The notes beneath the pieces were generated by a model, which saw nothing but the letters and a program-made list of their open reading frames with translations, was not told where the DNA came from and did not search any database. Of a stretch of 64,000 bases of DNA, positions 25,873-34,087 are shown one piece after another (the stretch's first letter is position 1; the number at the start of each line of letters is the position of its first letter). Location of the stretch: NCBI RefSeq assembly GCF_000331995.1, contig NC_020134.1, positions 2,640,627 to 2,704,626 of the forward strand. Reading direction: 5' to 3'. The position numbers were made by a program, and so were the translations under genes. This stretch comes from Thermoclostridium stercorarium subsp. stercorarium DSM 8532 (GTDB lineage Bacteria > Bacillota > Clostridia > DSM-8532).

Positions 25873-26532
25873 TTAAGGCATTCCATACAGTGAAGCAAAC
25901 AATTTATATGCCAGCTCAATTATAAACATAATTGCCTGTCCTTCAAGGTTTAACCAGATAAACATTACAACGGCAACAAGAAGTTTTTCTGAAAAATCCA
26001 GTTTGCTTTTTATGCCGACGGTCCGGAGCAGAATAGCCGGCTGTACCGCAATCTGCAGTAAAGACCATACATACAGTACAATTATAATAATCCGGGTTGC
26101 CGGATTTATATTCCGATCCAATAATTTTTCCATCTGAAGCCCGGTGGGATTGTATATAAGCAGAACGGGATAAAACAATAAATGTGAATAGGCATAGGAC
26201 TTCATCAAAATAATGTTGAAGCCCGGTATTATAAATTTATTGTTTTTTCTGGCAATAAATCTGCATAAGTCCGCAATCGGCCATGCTGCGCATAAAACGT
26301 CAAGGAACCCCACCGCTGCCACCGTAAGTATAAATAACAGCGCCTTTCCCGCTTTAGCCGCAGGGCTGCCTATTATGAAATCCAAAAATATGGATCTTGT
26401 GCGGTATACCAATACATCAAAAAAACCCACCAACAAAATCCCGGGCAAAAGAGACACCAGCGAATCATTCAGCCGCTTATGCCATGTTCTTGGCAAAAGA
26501 AACAAATCCCATCCGCTTTTTAACTGTTCCAT
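25873..26532 (-). CDS. Polytopic membrane protein, unknown (Yip1-like appearance)
   Basis: This 219-residue protein has five or six membrane segments (about 28-45, 62-82, 108-125, 140-165, 185-210). It has a charged N-terminus followed by LFLLPRTWHKRLNDS. The layout resembles YIP1/DUF-type bacterial membrane proteins, but no diagnostic motif is present. GGAG lies six bases before the ATG. It has its own promoter with a palindrome in the leader (26553-26611). Confidence 0.55.
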   Translation of the reverse strand: MEQLKSGWDLFLLPRTWHKRLNDSLVSLLPGILLVGFFDVLVYRTRSIFLDFIIGSPAAKAGKALLFILTVAAVGFLDVLCAAWPIADLCRFIARKNNKFIIPGFNIILMKSYAYSHLLFYPVLLIYNPTGLQMEKLLDRNINPATRIIIIVLYVWSLLQIAVQPAILLRTVGIKSKLDFSEKLLVAVVMFIWLNLEGQAIMFIIELAYKLFASLYGMP

Positions 26533-26552
26533 TTTATTCTCCGGCTTAATAC

Positions 26553-26611
26553 TTAAGTTAAACTTAACAGGATTGACTCCTATTATAGCACATTAAGTCG
26601 TTTCCCCGCAA
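26553..26611 (-). promoter_or_regulatory. Promoter with downstream palindrome, possible operator
   Basis: On the minus strand TTGCGG (26611-26606) is 18 bases from TATAAT (26587-26582). Downstream, TTAAGTT-A-AACTTAA (26553-26567) forms a 15-bp palindrome near positions +8 to +23, where a repressor could bind. It lies before the membrane protein gene starting at 26532. Confidence 0.5.
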
Positions 26612-26623
26612 CAAACAAAACTT

Positions 26624-28408
26624 TTACTGAGCCGCTGATAATTCAACTTTTCCCGTCTCAGCGAGAGAAGCAAAATTACTTTTCCATTCTTCATAATGGC
26701 TGGTTTTTTTCAAATTCCGGTCATATACTGCCCATACGCTGTCATTTGCAAAATTATGGCTCCATGTGGCGGTTCCTGCGAGATTGTATTTATGGACCAG
26801 TGAAGATTTCAGGTTCACCGAATATTCATTTTCCAGCCACATTTTATATGTCTTGTTGTCCTTTTCAAATGTAACGACATACTGGCCACTTTCCGAATCC
26901 CACACCGGCACCGCATTGTTTTCCCGGATTAACAGTTCTGCGGCGTTTATTGACAAAGCCTTTCCCGTTTTCGCGGTAATCTTGCCGTTCTCATCGGCGG
27001 TTTCCTCCCACAGCCGCGTATACAGCGGAATACCAAGCAATAGCTTTTCAGCCGGGACCTCTTTCAATGTTTTTTTCACATTTTCCTCAACCCAGCCTAT
27101 CTGGGCCGTAGACCCCGCAACCCTGCTTCCGGCCCATGTCTGATCATAGGTCATAAGGCACACATAATCCACCGTTTCGGCCAGCGCTTTTCTGTCGTAA
27201 CACAGTGACCATGTATCGCTTCCTCCGGGAACTGTAACGTCAACAGACACAACCAGCCCCTGTTCCCTCAAAAGGGGGGTAAGCTCACGGACAAACTGCG
27301 TAAAGGCGTCTTTGTCACTTTTATAGATATTCTCAAAATCGATATTTATTCCGTCCAATTCATATAAAGCCGCAAACGCAAGGATTTGTTTTATGACATA
27401 TTCCCTTTTTAATCCGTTGTTCAGTATTTCACTGGTATCATCAATATTGGAAAAGTCGTTGGCCACCAGCGCCCAGACCTGGTATCCGTTACGGTGTGCC
27501 CATTCCACGTACTGGGGATCGGCCCTGTTAATAAGTTCCCCGTCCCTGTTTGCAACCTGGAACCAGGTTGGAGACATGACATCTATTCCTTCTTCCCTTT
27601 TCCTTTCAAGATATGCCTTAGTGGGGCTGTACATCTGATCCCATACAAGACTTATCTTACCTTCCGGAAGTTTCGGCCTTTCTCGGATCTTCTCCGGCAT
27701 TATGCCTATTTCATAAGACTTTATAACAATATCCTCTTTTCTGATATAACCTATATACCCTTCCGCAGTCCTGACCTTATACCACTTGTCATATTCCTCG
27801 AAAATATATATTTTTGAATCTTCCGAATTCAAATTCATGCCTTCAAATTTCTTTATAATGGGATACCTTACATTTCTCCCCTTTCTAACAACGGCGCCGG
27901 TACTTACGGGATAACCTATCCTGTGTATAACGTCCTGCCGATCGATTATTACCACGTTTGAACTGCTGCTATACCTTACATTTATTTTGTAAAAGGATGC
28001 TAAAAACTCAATGGGGAGATACACGACGCCGTCAATCTGCGTTGCGGGAAATTTCAGTTCTATAGGTTCATTGTTGATATAAGCGTCAAGTTTATCGGTC
28101 TCCATTTTTATAACTTTGTCACTGGTGGTTACGGTAACTTTCTGAAGCGCCTCATCCCACCAGATATATGGATCTATATATTTTTTTATTGTGTCAAAAG
28201 GAAGAAGTATCTGCCCGTCCCTTACCACAGGAGGGTTATTCTCGGAAATTACATCCCCTTCAATCACAAGTACGGTATCAGCAGTGTCATAACAACTTAC
28301 AAAAACTTCGTTAGGTTTGAAATATTTGTTATAAAACGTCGCCGCGCCGGCTGCTAAACCAGTTACGACAATAAGTATCACTATAAATATGAAAATATCC
28401 TTCTTCAT
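26624..28408 (-). CDS. GH18-family glycosyl hydrolase with copper-amine-oxidase-like and SH3-like N-terminal domains
   Basis: The 594-residue protein has an N-terminal membrane anchor (residues 4-24). A copper-amine-oxidase N-domain-like stretch follows (about 60-165, VVYLPIEFLASFYKINVRY), then an SH3-like piece (WYKVRTAEGYIGYI), and a GH18 barrel. The catalytic motif is DGINIDFE, with the acid Glu intact, so the enzyme should be active on N-acetylglucosamine polymers such as peptidoglycan or spore cortex. The start at 28408 has a run of G five bases upstream; an ATG at 28444 is less likely. A role in the cell wall or spore is inferred from the domain mix. Confidence 0.88.
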   Translation of the reverse strand: MKKDIFIFIVILIVVTGLAAGAATFYNKYFKPNEVFVSCYDTADTVLVIEGDVISENNPPVVRDGQILLPFDTIKKYIDPYIWWDEALQKVTVTTSDKVIKMETDKLDAYINNEPIELKFPATQIDGVVYLPIEFLASFYKINVRYSSSSNVVIIDRQDVIHRIGYPVSTGAVVRKGRNVRYPIIKKFEGMNLNSEDSKIYIFEEYDKWYKVRTAEGYIGYIRKEDIVIKSYEIGIMPEKIRERPKLPEGKISLVWDQMYSPTKAYLERKREEGIDVMSPTWFQVANRDGELINRADPQYVEWAHRNGYQVWALVANDFSNIDDTSEILNNGLKREYVIKQILAFAALYELDGINIDFENIYKSDKDAFTQFVRELTPLLREQGLVVSVDVTVPGGSDTWSLCYDRKALAETVDYVCLMTYDQTWAGSRVAGSTAQIGWVEENVKKTLKEVPAEKLLLGIPLYTRLWEETADENGKITAKTGKALSINAAELLIRENNAVPVWDSESGQYVVTFEKDNKTYKMWLENEYSVNLKSSLVHKYNLAGTATWSHNFANDSVWAVYDRNLKKTSHYEEWKSNFASLAETGKVELSAAQ

Positions 28409-28464
28409 TACGACCCCCCGGATATAAGCCCCAAAAAGAGACATGCCGCCGCCAAAGGGCAGAT

Positions 28465-28965
28465 TCAGTCAATGAAAACTTTTCGAGGTATATATGTTTT
28501 AAAATTGTTCAGCATTTTTTCATTTGGTTCAAAATACACAACGGTCTGTTCGTTATTGTAATTCAGCGCTATGAAATATACATTCTCGTTATCGATTGAA
28601 CTGGTACAATCCAGCTGATTTTTGTAATTTTTATAATGATTGGAGAAGTGAGGGCTTTTTACCTTTGCAACTATCTCAAAATCCTTGCAGTTGGCACTGA
28701 ATATCCTTTTTCTCTTTCTTTGGGCGATTATTTTGTCAATATCCAGATCACCGTTTGTAACCGCATATTCGTATTCAATATTCCTTGTCGTAATAATAAG
28801 GTATGCGATATAACCGAGAGCTGCCAGAAAAAACAGGCTCATTCCGGGTATAAAGGCCATTACCAGCAGCATAAGTATAATCGTCGCAATGATTACCCCT
28901 ATGATAATCAGATAATCCTTTGCACCCTTACGCTTTTGCACTATTTTTTCTATAAAAACATCCAT
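28465..28965 (-). CDS. Membrane protein, possibly DUF6106 family
   Basis: This 166-residue protein has a KRKGAKDYLIIIGVII start and two close membrane helices (about 18-36 and 40-60). A soluble beta-rich C-terminus follows (YFIALNYNNEQTVVYFEPNEKM). It resembles clostridial DUF6106 proteins; I give this from memory and with caution. It lies upstream of the GH18 gene on the same strand, with a 56-base gap, and may be co-transcribed with it. Confidence 0.6.
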   Translation of the reverse strand: MDVFIEKIVQKRKGAKDYLIIIGVIIATIILMLLVMAFIPGMSLFFLAALGYIAYLIITTRNIEYEYAVTNGDLDIDKIIAQRKRKRIFSANCKDFEIVAKVKSPHFSNHYKNYKNQLDCTSSIDNENVYFIALNYNNEQTVVYFEPNEKMLNNFKTYIPRKVFID

Positions 28966-29105
28966 CTTTTAACCTCCTGTCCGTCTTAAATGAATTCTAT
29001 CATAATTATTAGGCCTTTTGCAATAAATACACCTTTTACAAATTTATGCAACTGTATAATTACCAATATGTAATTTAAAAGAATTTAAATTCAAAATAAC
29101 TGAAC

Positions 29106-29134
29106 TTGACTGAATTTAATTCATATTGTATTAT
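29106..29134 (+). promoter_or_regulatory. Promoter of metF
   Basis: TTGACT (29106-29111), 17 bases, then TATTAT (29129-29134). This leaves a leader of about 75 bases before the metF ATG. No riboswitch is evident. Confidence 0.6.
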
Positions 29135-29215
29135 ATCAGATAAAATATCCGTATAAAAATAAAAAAGGTATAAGCCAGAAGCTTGTTTGAAAAACAATTC
29201 AAAGGGGCCGTTACA

Positions 29216-30084
29216 ATGAAGATTACAGAATTTTTTGAAAGAAAGAAGCAGACCGTTTCATTTGAAATCTTTCCCCCGAAACTTGATACGCCGATTGAAA
29301 CCATTCTGAACAAACTTGGCGATTTTGCACAGCTTAAGCCTGATTTTATCAGTGTAACCTATGGAGCGGGAGGTTCTAAAAAAGCCGTACCGTTGAAATA
29401 GCATCAAAAATAAAAAACGAATACGGTATAGAAAGCCTTGCCCATTTTACATGCGTCGGTCATTCCATTGAAGAAATAGACGACATGATTAATAAACTGA
29501 AAAATGAAAAAATAGATAACATTCTGGCATTACGCGGCGATCCTCCAAAAGACATGCCCGATTTTGATTTTTCGAAAAATGTCTTTTCATATGCATCTGA
29601 GCTGATAAGACATATAAGAAAACGGGCAAATTTCTGCATAGGCGCCGCCTGTTATCCCGAAGGGCATGTGGATTCACCAAGAATCAGGCAGGATATATAT
29701 TATCTTAAACAGAAGGTGAATGAAGGCGTTGACTTTCTAATAACCCAGCTTTTCTTTGATAACAGAATTTTTTACGATTTTATGGATAAATTGCTTGCAG
29801 CCGGCATAACATGTCCCGTATTGCCGGGTATCATGCCGATATTTCGGGCCGACCAGATAAAAAGAATAGCATCCATGTGCGGGGCGTCAATGCCTGCAAA
29901 ACTTGTGCTGCTGCTTGACAAATACGGTAATACTCCCGATATGCAGAAGGCGGGTATAGAATATGCGACAAACCAGCTTAAGGATCTTCTTGACAACGGT
30001 GTGCACGGAATACATATAAATACAATGAATAATGTGGAAGCAACACGCACAATACTTCAGAACCTGGGGCTGTTTCCCGGCTGA
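29216..30084 (+). pseudogene. metF: 5,10-methylenetetrahydrofolate reductase with a one-base frameshift
   Basis: MetF makes 5-methyltetrahydrofolate for methionine synthesis or one-carbon metabolism. The ATG at 29216 has AAAGGGG eight bases upstream. The frame reads MKITEFFERKKQTVSFEIFP up to GAGGSKK and then meets TAG at 29399. In the -1 frame the family sequence continues without a break (TVEIASKIKNEYG, SLAHFTCVGH, LALRGDPPKD, FLITQLFFD) to 30084. One extra A in the six-A run at 29378-29383 would restore GGSKKSRTVEIAS. Everything else looks intact, so a sequencing error, a recent mutation or slippage are all possible. Confidence 0.85.
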
Positions 30085-30848
30085 TTTCCCGCTATAAAAA
30101 CTTCTTCAAGAGTCTTGCCCGCATTATGCGCCAGGATTGCGTCCATGAGCTGCTGCTCGGTAACCTCGCACAGGATTTTCAGGTTTTCATCCGCTATATG
30201 TATAACATGGTATTTATCATAATCCAGGAGCAGCAGCGCCTCTCCAAGGCTTACATTTTTGAGCACAAGAATATCCCGCATCTGATAGGCTCTTTTTTTG
30301 AGAATTCTCTCTTTCCTGCGTATAAGTGAACTTAAATTCAAACGCTTCACCGACCTTTTTACCGTTCCAAGTCCCGGCAAAAATATGATTGTTAAAAGCA
30401 TGCTGGGATTTTTACCTGAAATCAGTATGTAAATCCCCGCAGCCAGAAGCAAACCCCTGATTCCTCGCCCGACCATTTTCATAATCTCATAAGTCCTGTC
30501 GGTACCTACCCTGCCGTATAGGAGAACCAACAATATATTTCCCCCGTCCAGAGGATACAGGGGTATTAAATTGAAAACTCCTATCAGTAAATTCGCAGTA
30601 ACAAAATCGGCATCCGACGATTTGAAAAGGGCTTTTGATACAACGGCAGCAAAAATGTTTCCCAACGGTCCGAAAGCGTAAACAATGCACTGAACACGGC
30701 GTTCAGGCTGAAAACTCCTCCATTCTGCAGAAAACCCCGAAGGCAGAAAAGTAACGCTGAGTTTTTCCCTGAACAAAACTCCTGCCGCAAAAACGTGAAA
30801 CAGTTCATGAATTATAATTGCCGAAAGGTAAATCAGCAAATGTCTCAT
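30057..30848 (-). CDS. spoIVFB: SpoIVFB-like site-2 protease (M50)
   Basis: This is an intramembrane zinc metalloprotease. The motif HELFH (HExxH) is in the first membrane segment, and NLIPLYPLDGGNILLVLL carries the second metal ligand. The 263-residue product has a C-terminal CBS-like part (VLKNVSLGEALLLLDYDKY), as in SpoIVFB, which cleaves pro-sigma-K in the mother cell. The ATG shares a base with the stop of the upstream gene (TAATG). The 3' end overlaps the end of convergent metF by 28 bases. Confidence 0.8.
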   Translation of the reverse strand: MRHLLIYLSAIIIHELFHVFAAGVLFREKLSVTFLPSGFSAEWRSFQPERRVQCIVYAFGPLGNIFAAVVSKALFKSSDADFVTANLLIGVFNLIPLYPLDGGNILLVLLYGRVGTDRTYEIMKMVGRGIRGLLLAAGIYILISGKNPSMLLTIIFLPGLGTVKRSVKRLNLSSLIRRKERILKKRAYQMRDILVLKNVSLGEALLLLDYDKYHVIHIADENLKILCEVTEQQLMDAILAHNAGKTLEEVFIAGNQPGNSPRF

Positions 30849-31165
30849 TAATTATATCCTTTTATGTAGTCAACACATTCCCTGTATGCGTCAGCCAAAG
30901 TCTGATATAAATCTTCTGTGGACACATGTTTTTCTATCAGCAGAGTCCGTACGGCGGAGACTATGTCCCTTGGCAGTTTTTCAGTGCTGTTTTGAAGGTA
31001 GGCCAAAGAAAAAACAATGAGTATGCATATTAAGGACTGAATAATTATTTTTCTCGCGAGCACCGAACTTCCGTTATTATTCCTCTTAACCCTTGTATAT
31101 GAATAATAATACGGAATACTCCTGCCATATCTTCCTGTTCTCAGTACATCAGCCAATTTAATCAT
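30848..31165 (-). CDS. Short SpoIVFA-like membrane protein lacking the peptidase domain
   Basis: This 105-residue protein begins MIKLADVLRTGRYGRSIPYY. It has one membrane helix (about 40-57) and a short charged tail. The paired position before spoIVFB, with coupled translation, and the basic N-terminus plus single helix suggest a SpoIVFA counterpart. Full SpoIVFA would continue into an LytM/M23 domain, which is absent here. The open frame extends upstream to 31336, but that part overlaps the 6S-like RNA and is unlikely to be translated. The ribosome site is weak. The spore role is inferred. Confidence 0.5.
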   Translation of the reverse strand: MIKLADVLRTGRYGRSIPYYYSYTRVKRNNNGSSVLARKIIIQSLICILIVFSLAYLQNSTEKLPRDIVSAVRTLLIEKHVSTEDLYQTLADAYRECVDYIKGYN

Positions 31166-31220
31166 CCCGACGGCATGTTCTAAAATAATTATATGGCCTT
31201 TACCGGACAATATGATAAAA

Positions 31221-31250
31221 AAAGAAAAACCCCGGATTTCAAATCCGGGG
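31221..31250 (-). terminator. Strong terminator of the 6S-like RNA transcript
   Basis: CCCCGGATTT-G-AAATCCGGGG (minus strand, 31250-31230) is a 10-bp stem followed by TTTTTCTTTTTTT. Confidence 0.9.
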
Positions 31251-31522
31251 TCAGCATATCTGACATGAGGTACTACCCTGTAAAGGGTAGTAACCGCATC
31301 CATGCCCCAAAATGCCGTTCCTCTATATTTTGACACCCAGCATTCCGCCAGGTGGGTGCCCTGCTTTATTATTCACACTTCCCCTGCCGGACAGCGGTTA
31401 TTCACCGTTGCCCAAATTAATTGGGGCCTGTGCTCCTAATAAAGACTCCGGGCTCCCTTTTCATATTTGCCGGTTCAAAATTAGAGGTCGGTCGGACATT
31501 TCAGGAACATGAACCGTTTCTG
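31221..31522 (-). ncRNA. ssrS: 6S-like structured RNA transcript
   Basis: A consensus promoter and a strong terminator bracket about 300 bases with no good frame. Long-range pairs form a bulged rod: AAATGTC (31501-31495) with GGCATTT (31316-31310), then CCTCTAATTTTGA with TCAAAATATAGAGG, then CTTTATTA with TAATAAAG, then CACA/TGTG and CCCC/GGGG. Between the second and third helices is an internal bubble whose 3' side holds a small hairpin (CACCCA...TGGGTG). A closing stem, central bubble and 3'-side hairpin are the hallmarks of 6S RNA, which binds sigma-A RNA polymerase. The mature part would be about 200 nt (near 31505-31305). An additional hairpin (31270-31289) precedes the terminator. Confidence 0.65.
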
Positions 31523-31528
31523 ATAGTT

Positions 31529-31557
31529 ATTATAACATTTGTTTGGCCGTTTCACAA
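31529..31557 (-). promoter_or_regulatory. Promoter of the 6S-like RNA
   Basis: On the minus strand TTGTGA (31557-31552), 17 bases, then TATAAT (31534-31529). Start of transcription would be near 31522. Confidence 0.75.
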
Positions 31558-31646
31558 CTGATTTTATGCAAAAAAACGGTGTTTTAAACATGTAATACCT
31601 GGAAGAAGATTAACCGATGAACCGGCGAAAACGGAAAATGCGGCTC

Positions 31647-32366
31647 TCACGCTTCTTTCTGCAGTTCCAAGGCTTCCGAGAGATCTATTGCGCCGGTGTA
31701 AATTGCTTTGCCGACAACCGCCCCTGCTGCACCAATCTCTTTAAGATTTTTAAGGTCCTGTAACGAACTTACTCCGCCCGACGCGATTACATCCATGCTG
31801 ACGCTGCTTATCATTTCCTTCATTGCTTTAAGGTTTGGTCCGGCCAGCGTACCGTCGGTATTAATATCGGTATACACAATAACACGACAGCCAAGGCGTT
31901 CCATTTGTTTTGCAAAATCCACGGCCGTATACTCGCTTAACCGTTCCCATCCTTCTATGGCCACATTCCCGTCTTTTGCGTCAATACCCACCGCAATCCT
32001 GTTAGGATATTTTGCCAGGGCTTCCTTTACAAGCCCGGGATTTTTAACCGCGGCGGTTCCCAGTACGACACGGGCGACGCCGGCATTAATCAGCTGTTCT
32101 ATGTCTTCCATTGTCCGGATTCCGCCCCCTGTCTGGACCGGAATCCCGATTCTCTCAACAATTTTTAGAATTATTTTCCGGTTATTTTCCCCCTCGCCGC
32201 GGGCACCGTCAAGATCCACGACATGCAGCCATTTTGCTCCCAAAGATACCCACTTTGAGGCCATTTGCACCGGATCGTCGCCGTATACCGTAACACTGTC
32301 GAACCTGCCCCGCAACAGGCGTACGCAACGCCCGTTCTTTATGTCTATTGCAGGATAAACAATCAT
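31647..32366 (-). CDS. hisA: Phosphoribosylformimino-AICAR phosphate isomerase
   Basis: HisA performs the Amadori isomerisation of ProFAR in histidine synthesis, in a TIM barrel. The 239-residue product starts MIVYPAIDIKNGRCVRLLRG, and has DLDGARGEGENN, VQTGGGIRTMEDI and DGTLAGPNLKA. It is the last gene of the hisZ-A operon. HisF and HisH, the next enzymes, are not encoded in this window. No clean terminator follows; the 6S-like promoter begins 90 bases downstream. Confidence 0.95.
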   Translation of the reverse strand: MIVYPAIDIKNGRCVRLLRGRFDSVTVYGDDPVQMASKWVSLGAKWLHVVDLDGARGEGENNRKIILKIVERIGIPVQTGGGIRTMEDIEQLINAGVARVVLGTAAVKNPGLVKEALAKYPNRIAVGIDAKDGNVAIEGWERLSEYTAVDFAKQMERLGCRVIVYTDINTDGTLAGPNLKAMKEMISSVSMDVIASGGVSSLQDLKNLKEIGAAGAVVGKAIYTGAIDLSEALELQKEA

Positions 32367-32467
32367 GCCTTTAACCCACCTGATACCGTATTTTGTAACA
32401 ACTATTGCGTCATTTCCTTAAAATATAAGCTTGATTCCGGTTACCTTTCCGTGTATTTTGGCTCATT

Positions 32468-33355
32468 TCAGCAGAATTTGTTTCCTGTGAGACGTTCATA
32501 AGCCTCAATGTATTTTTCCCTTGTTTTTTCTATTATTTCCGCCGGAAGCGGTGGAGCAGGAGGTTCTTTATCCCAGCCTATGCCTTCAAGATATTCCCTT
32601 AAGAACTGCTTGTCAAAACTCTTCTGCGGACGGCCGGGTTCGTAGTCGTCAAGCGGCCAGAACCTTGAAGAATCGGGTGTAAGTATTTCATCGGCTATAA
32701 CCAGTTCTCCGTCAAGGTAACCGAACTCAAATTTTGTGTCGGCAATAATAATTCCCCTGCTTTCAGCGTATTCCGCAGCAGCCGTGTATATTTCCAGCGA
32801 TTTCTCCTTAAGCCTTTTTGCCCTTTCCGAACCTATCATGTCCACCAAGTCTTCAAAAGTTATATTTACATCGTGGCCTTCCTTTGATTTAGTTGACGGA
32901 GTAAATATCGGTTCAGGCAGTCTGTCTGCCTGTTTCAGTCCTTCCGGAAGCTTTATGCCGCAAACAGAACCTATGGCCCTGTACTCTTTCAGGCCGCTTC
33001 CTTCCAGATACCCCCTCACTATGCATTCCACATTTTCCATCCTTACCTTTCTTACCAGCATTGAGCGGCCTTCCAGCTCATCCCTGAACCTGTCAAGGCC
33101 TTTCGGATATTTCGATACGTCGGTTGTAATCACATGATTGCCTATTATGCCTTTTGTAAATTCAAACCAGAACTCCGATATTTTGTTCAGTACCTTTCCC
33201 TTGTCGGGTATCGGTTCGTTAAAAACCACGTCAAAAGCCGAAATCCTGTCGGTGACCACCATTAGCAGTGTTTCATCGTCAACTTCAAAAACATCCCTGA
33301 CCTTTCCCCTCGCAAAAACAGGCAGATCAATGAAATCAGTATTTTTCAGCAGCAT
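32468..33355 (-). CDS. purC: SAICAR synthase (long form), within the his operon
   Basis: PurC joins aspartate to CAIR to form SAICAR in purine synthesis. The 295-residue protein has [51 protein letters not shown] and [20 protein letters not shown]. The length and C-terminal block match the long class, as in yeast ADE1, not the ~235-residue form common in Firmicutes. It sits between hisB and hisA on the same strand, gaps 24 and 101 bases. The link is chemical: HisF/HisH release AICAR, which is also made from SAICAR. Confidence 0.94.
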   Translation of the reverse strand: MLLKNTDFIDLPVFARGKVRDVFEVDDETLLMVVTDRISAFDVVFNEPIPDKGKVLNKISEFWFEFTKGIIGNHVITTDVSKYPKGLDRFRDELEGRSMLVRKVRMENVECIVRGYLEGSGLKEYRAIGSVCGIKLPEGLKQADRLPEPIFTPSTKSKEGHDVNITFEDLVDMIGSERAKRLKEKSLEIYTAAAEYAESRGIIIADTKFEFGYLDGELVIADEILTPDSSRFWPLDDYEPGRPQKSFDKQFLREYLEGIGWDKEPPAPPLPAEIIEKTREKYIEAYERLTGNKFC

Positions 33356-33379
33356 AGTCCCATCCTTTCCCGAAAAATT

Positions 33380-33967
33380 TTACAGAATTCCTTTCGTTGA
33401 AAGAACCCCTTTTATTCTCTGATCTTTTTCACAGGCTTTTCGGAAGGCCTGTCCAAAAGCCTTGAAAATCGCTTCGGCAATATGATGATTGTTTTTACCG
33501 TGTATCAGCTTTATATGAAGCGTAATACCCCCATGTACCGCCAGCGCCCTGAAAAATTCCTCAAACATTTCGGTATCCATGTCCCCCGCTTTTTCGCCGG
33601 AGAATTCCACCTCAAAATGAAGAAAAGGCCTTGATGACAGGTCCAGCGATACCATTGCAAGGGCTTCGTCCATCGGTACAAAAGCCGTACCATAGCGGGA
33701 TATCGATGCCTTATCGCCAAGTGCTTCTGAAATTGCCCTGCCTATTACAATTCCGGTGTCCTCTATAGTATGGTGAGTATCAACGTTAAGATCGCCCCTT
33801 GAAATCACTTCAAGGTCAATTAAAGCATGCCTGGCGAACAAAGTCAGCATATGGTCAAAAAATCCTATCTGCGTGTCAACTTTTGATATTCCGGAACCAT
33901 CTATGTTGAGTTTTACAGACACTTTGGTCTCAGCGGTTTTCCTGGAAACTTCGGCCGTTCTCTGCAC
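33380..33967 (-). CDS. hisB: Imidazoleglycerol-phosphate dehydratase
   Basis: HisB dehydrates imidazoleglycerol phosphate, using manganese. The 195-residue product shows GFFDHMLTLFARHA, DTHHTIEDTGIVIG and NNHHIAEAIFKAFGQA, the metal-binding repeats. It is the monofunctional form without the phosphatase domain. The start is GTG 33967, with AAAGGAGG seven bases upstream. The gap to hisC is 120 bases. Confidence 0.96.
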   Translation of the reverse strand: MQRTAEVSRKTAETKVSVKLNIDGSGISKVDTQIGFFDHMLTLFARHALIDLEVISRGDLNVDTHHTIEDTGIVIGRAISEALGDKASISRYGTAFVPMDEALAMVSLDLSSRPFLHFEVEFSGEKAGDMDTEMFEEFFRALAVHGGITLHIKLIHGKNNHHIAEAIFKAFGQAFRKACEKDQRIKGVLSTKGIL

Positions 33968-34087
33968 CCCGTTTCCTCCTTTCAGGGAACAAGCTTATAT
34001 TTTTACAATAAATCATCTGCCGAACAGACGCAAGTAATTCCGGATAAAAAAATAGCCGGTCACTGAAAATCCCGCGCCGCCTGCATC

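Noticed and set aside
28975-29215. SAM riboswitch before metF
   Set aside because: A promoter lies only about 80 bases before the start and I see no S-box core or terminator hairpin.
29378-29383. Programmed -1 frameshift signal in metF
   Set aside because: The zero-frame codons are TCT AAA AAA GCC, so the heptamer is T AAA AAA, not the efficient A AAA AAG in the correct phase. MetF is not known to use frameshifting, so an error or mutation is simpler.
31166-31336. N-terminal extension of the SpoIVFA-like protein (frame open to 31336)
   Set aside because: It overlaps the 6S-like RNA and its terminator. The transcript from the nearest promoter would end before the 31165 start, and the extension has no family resemblance.
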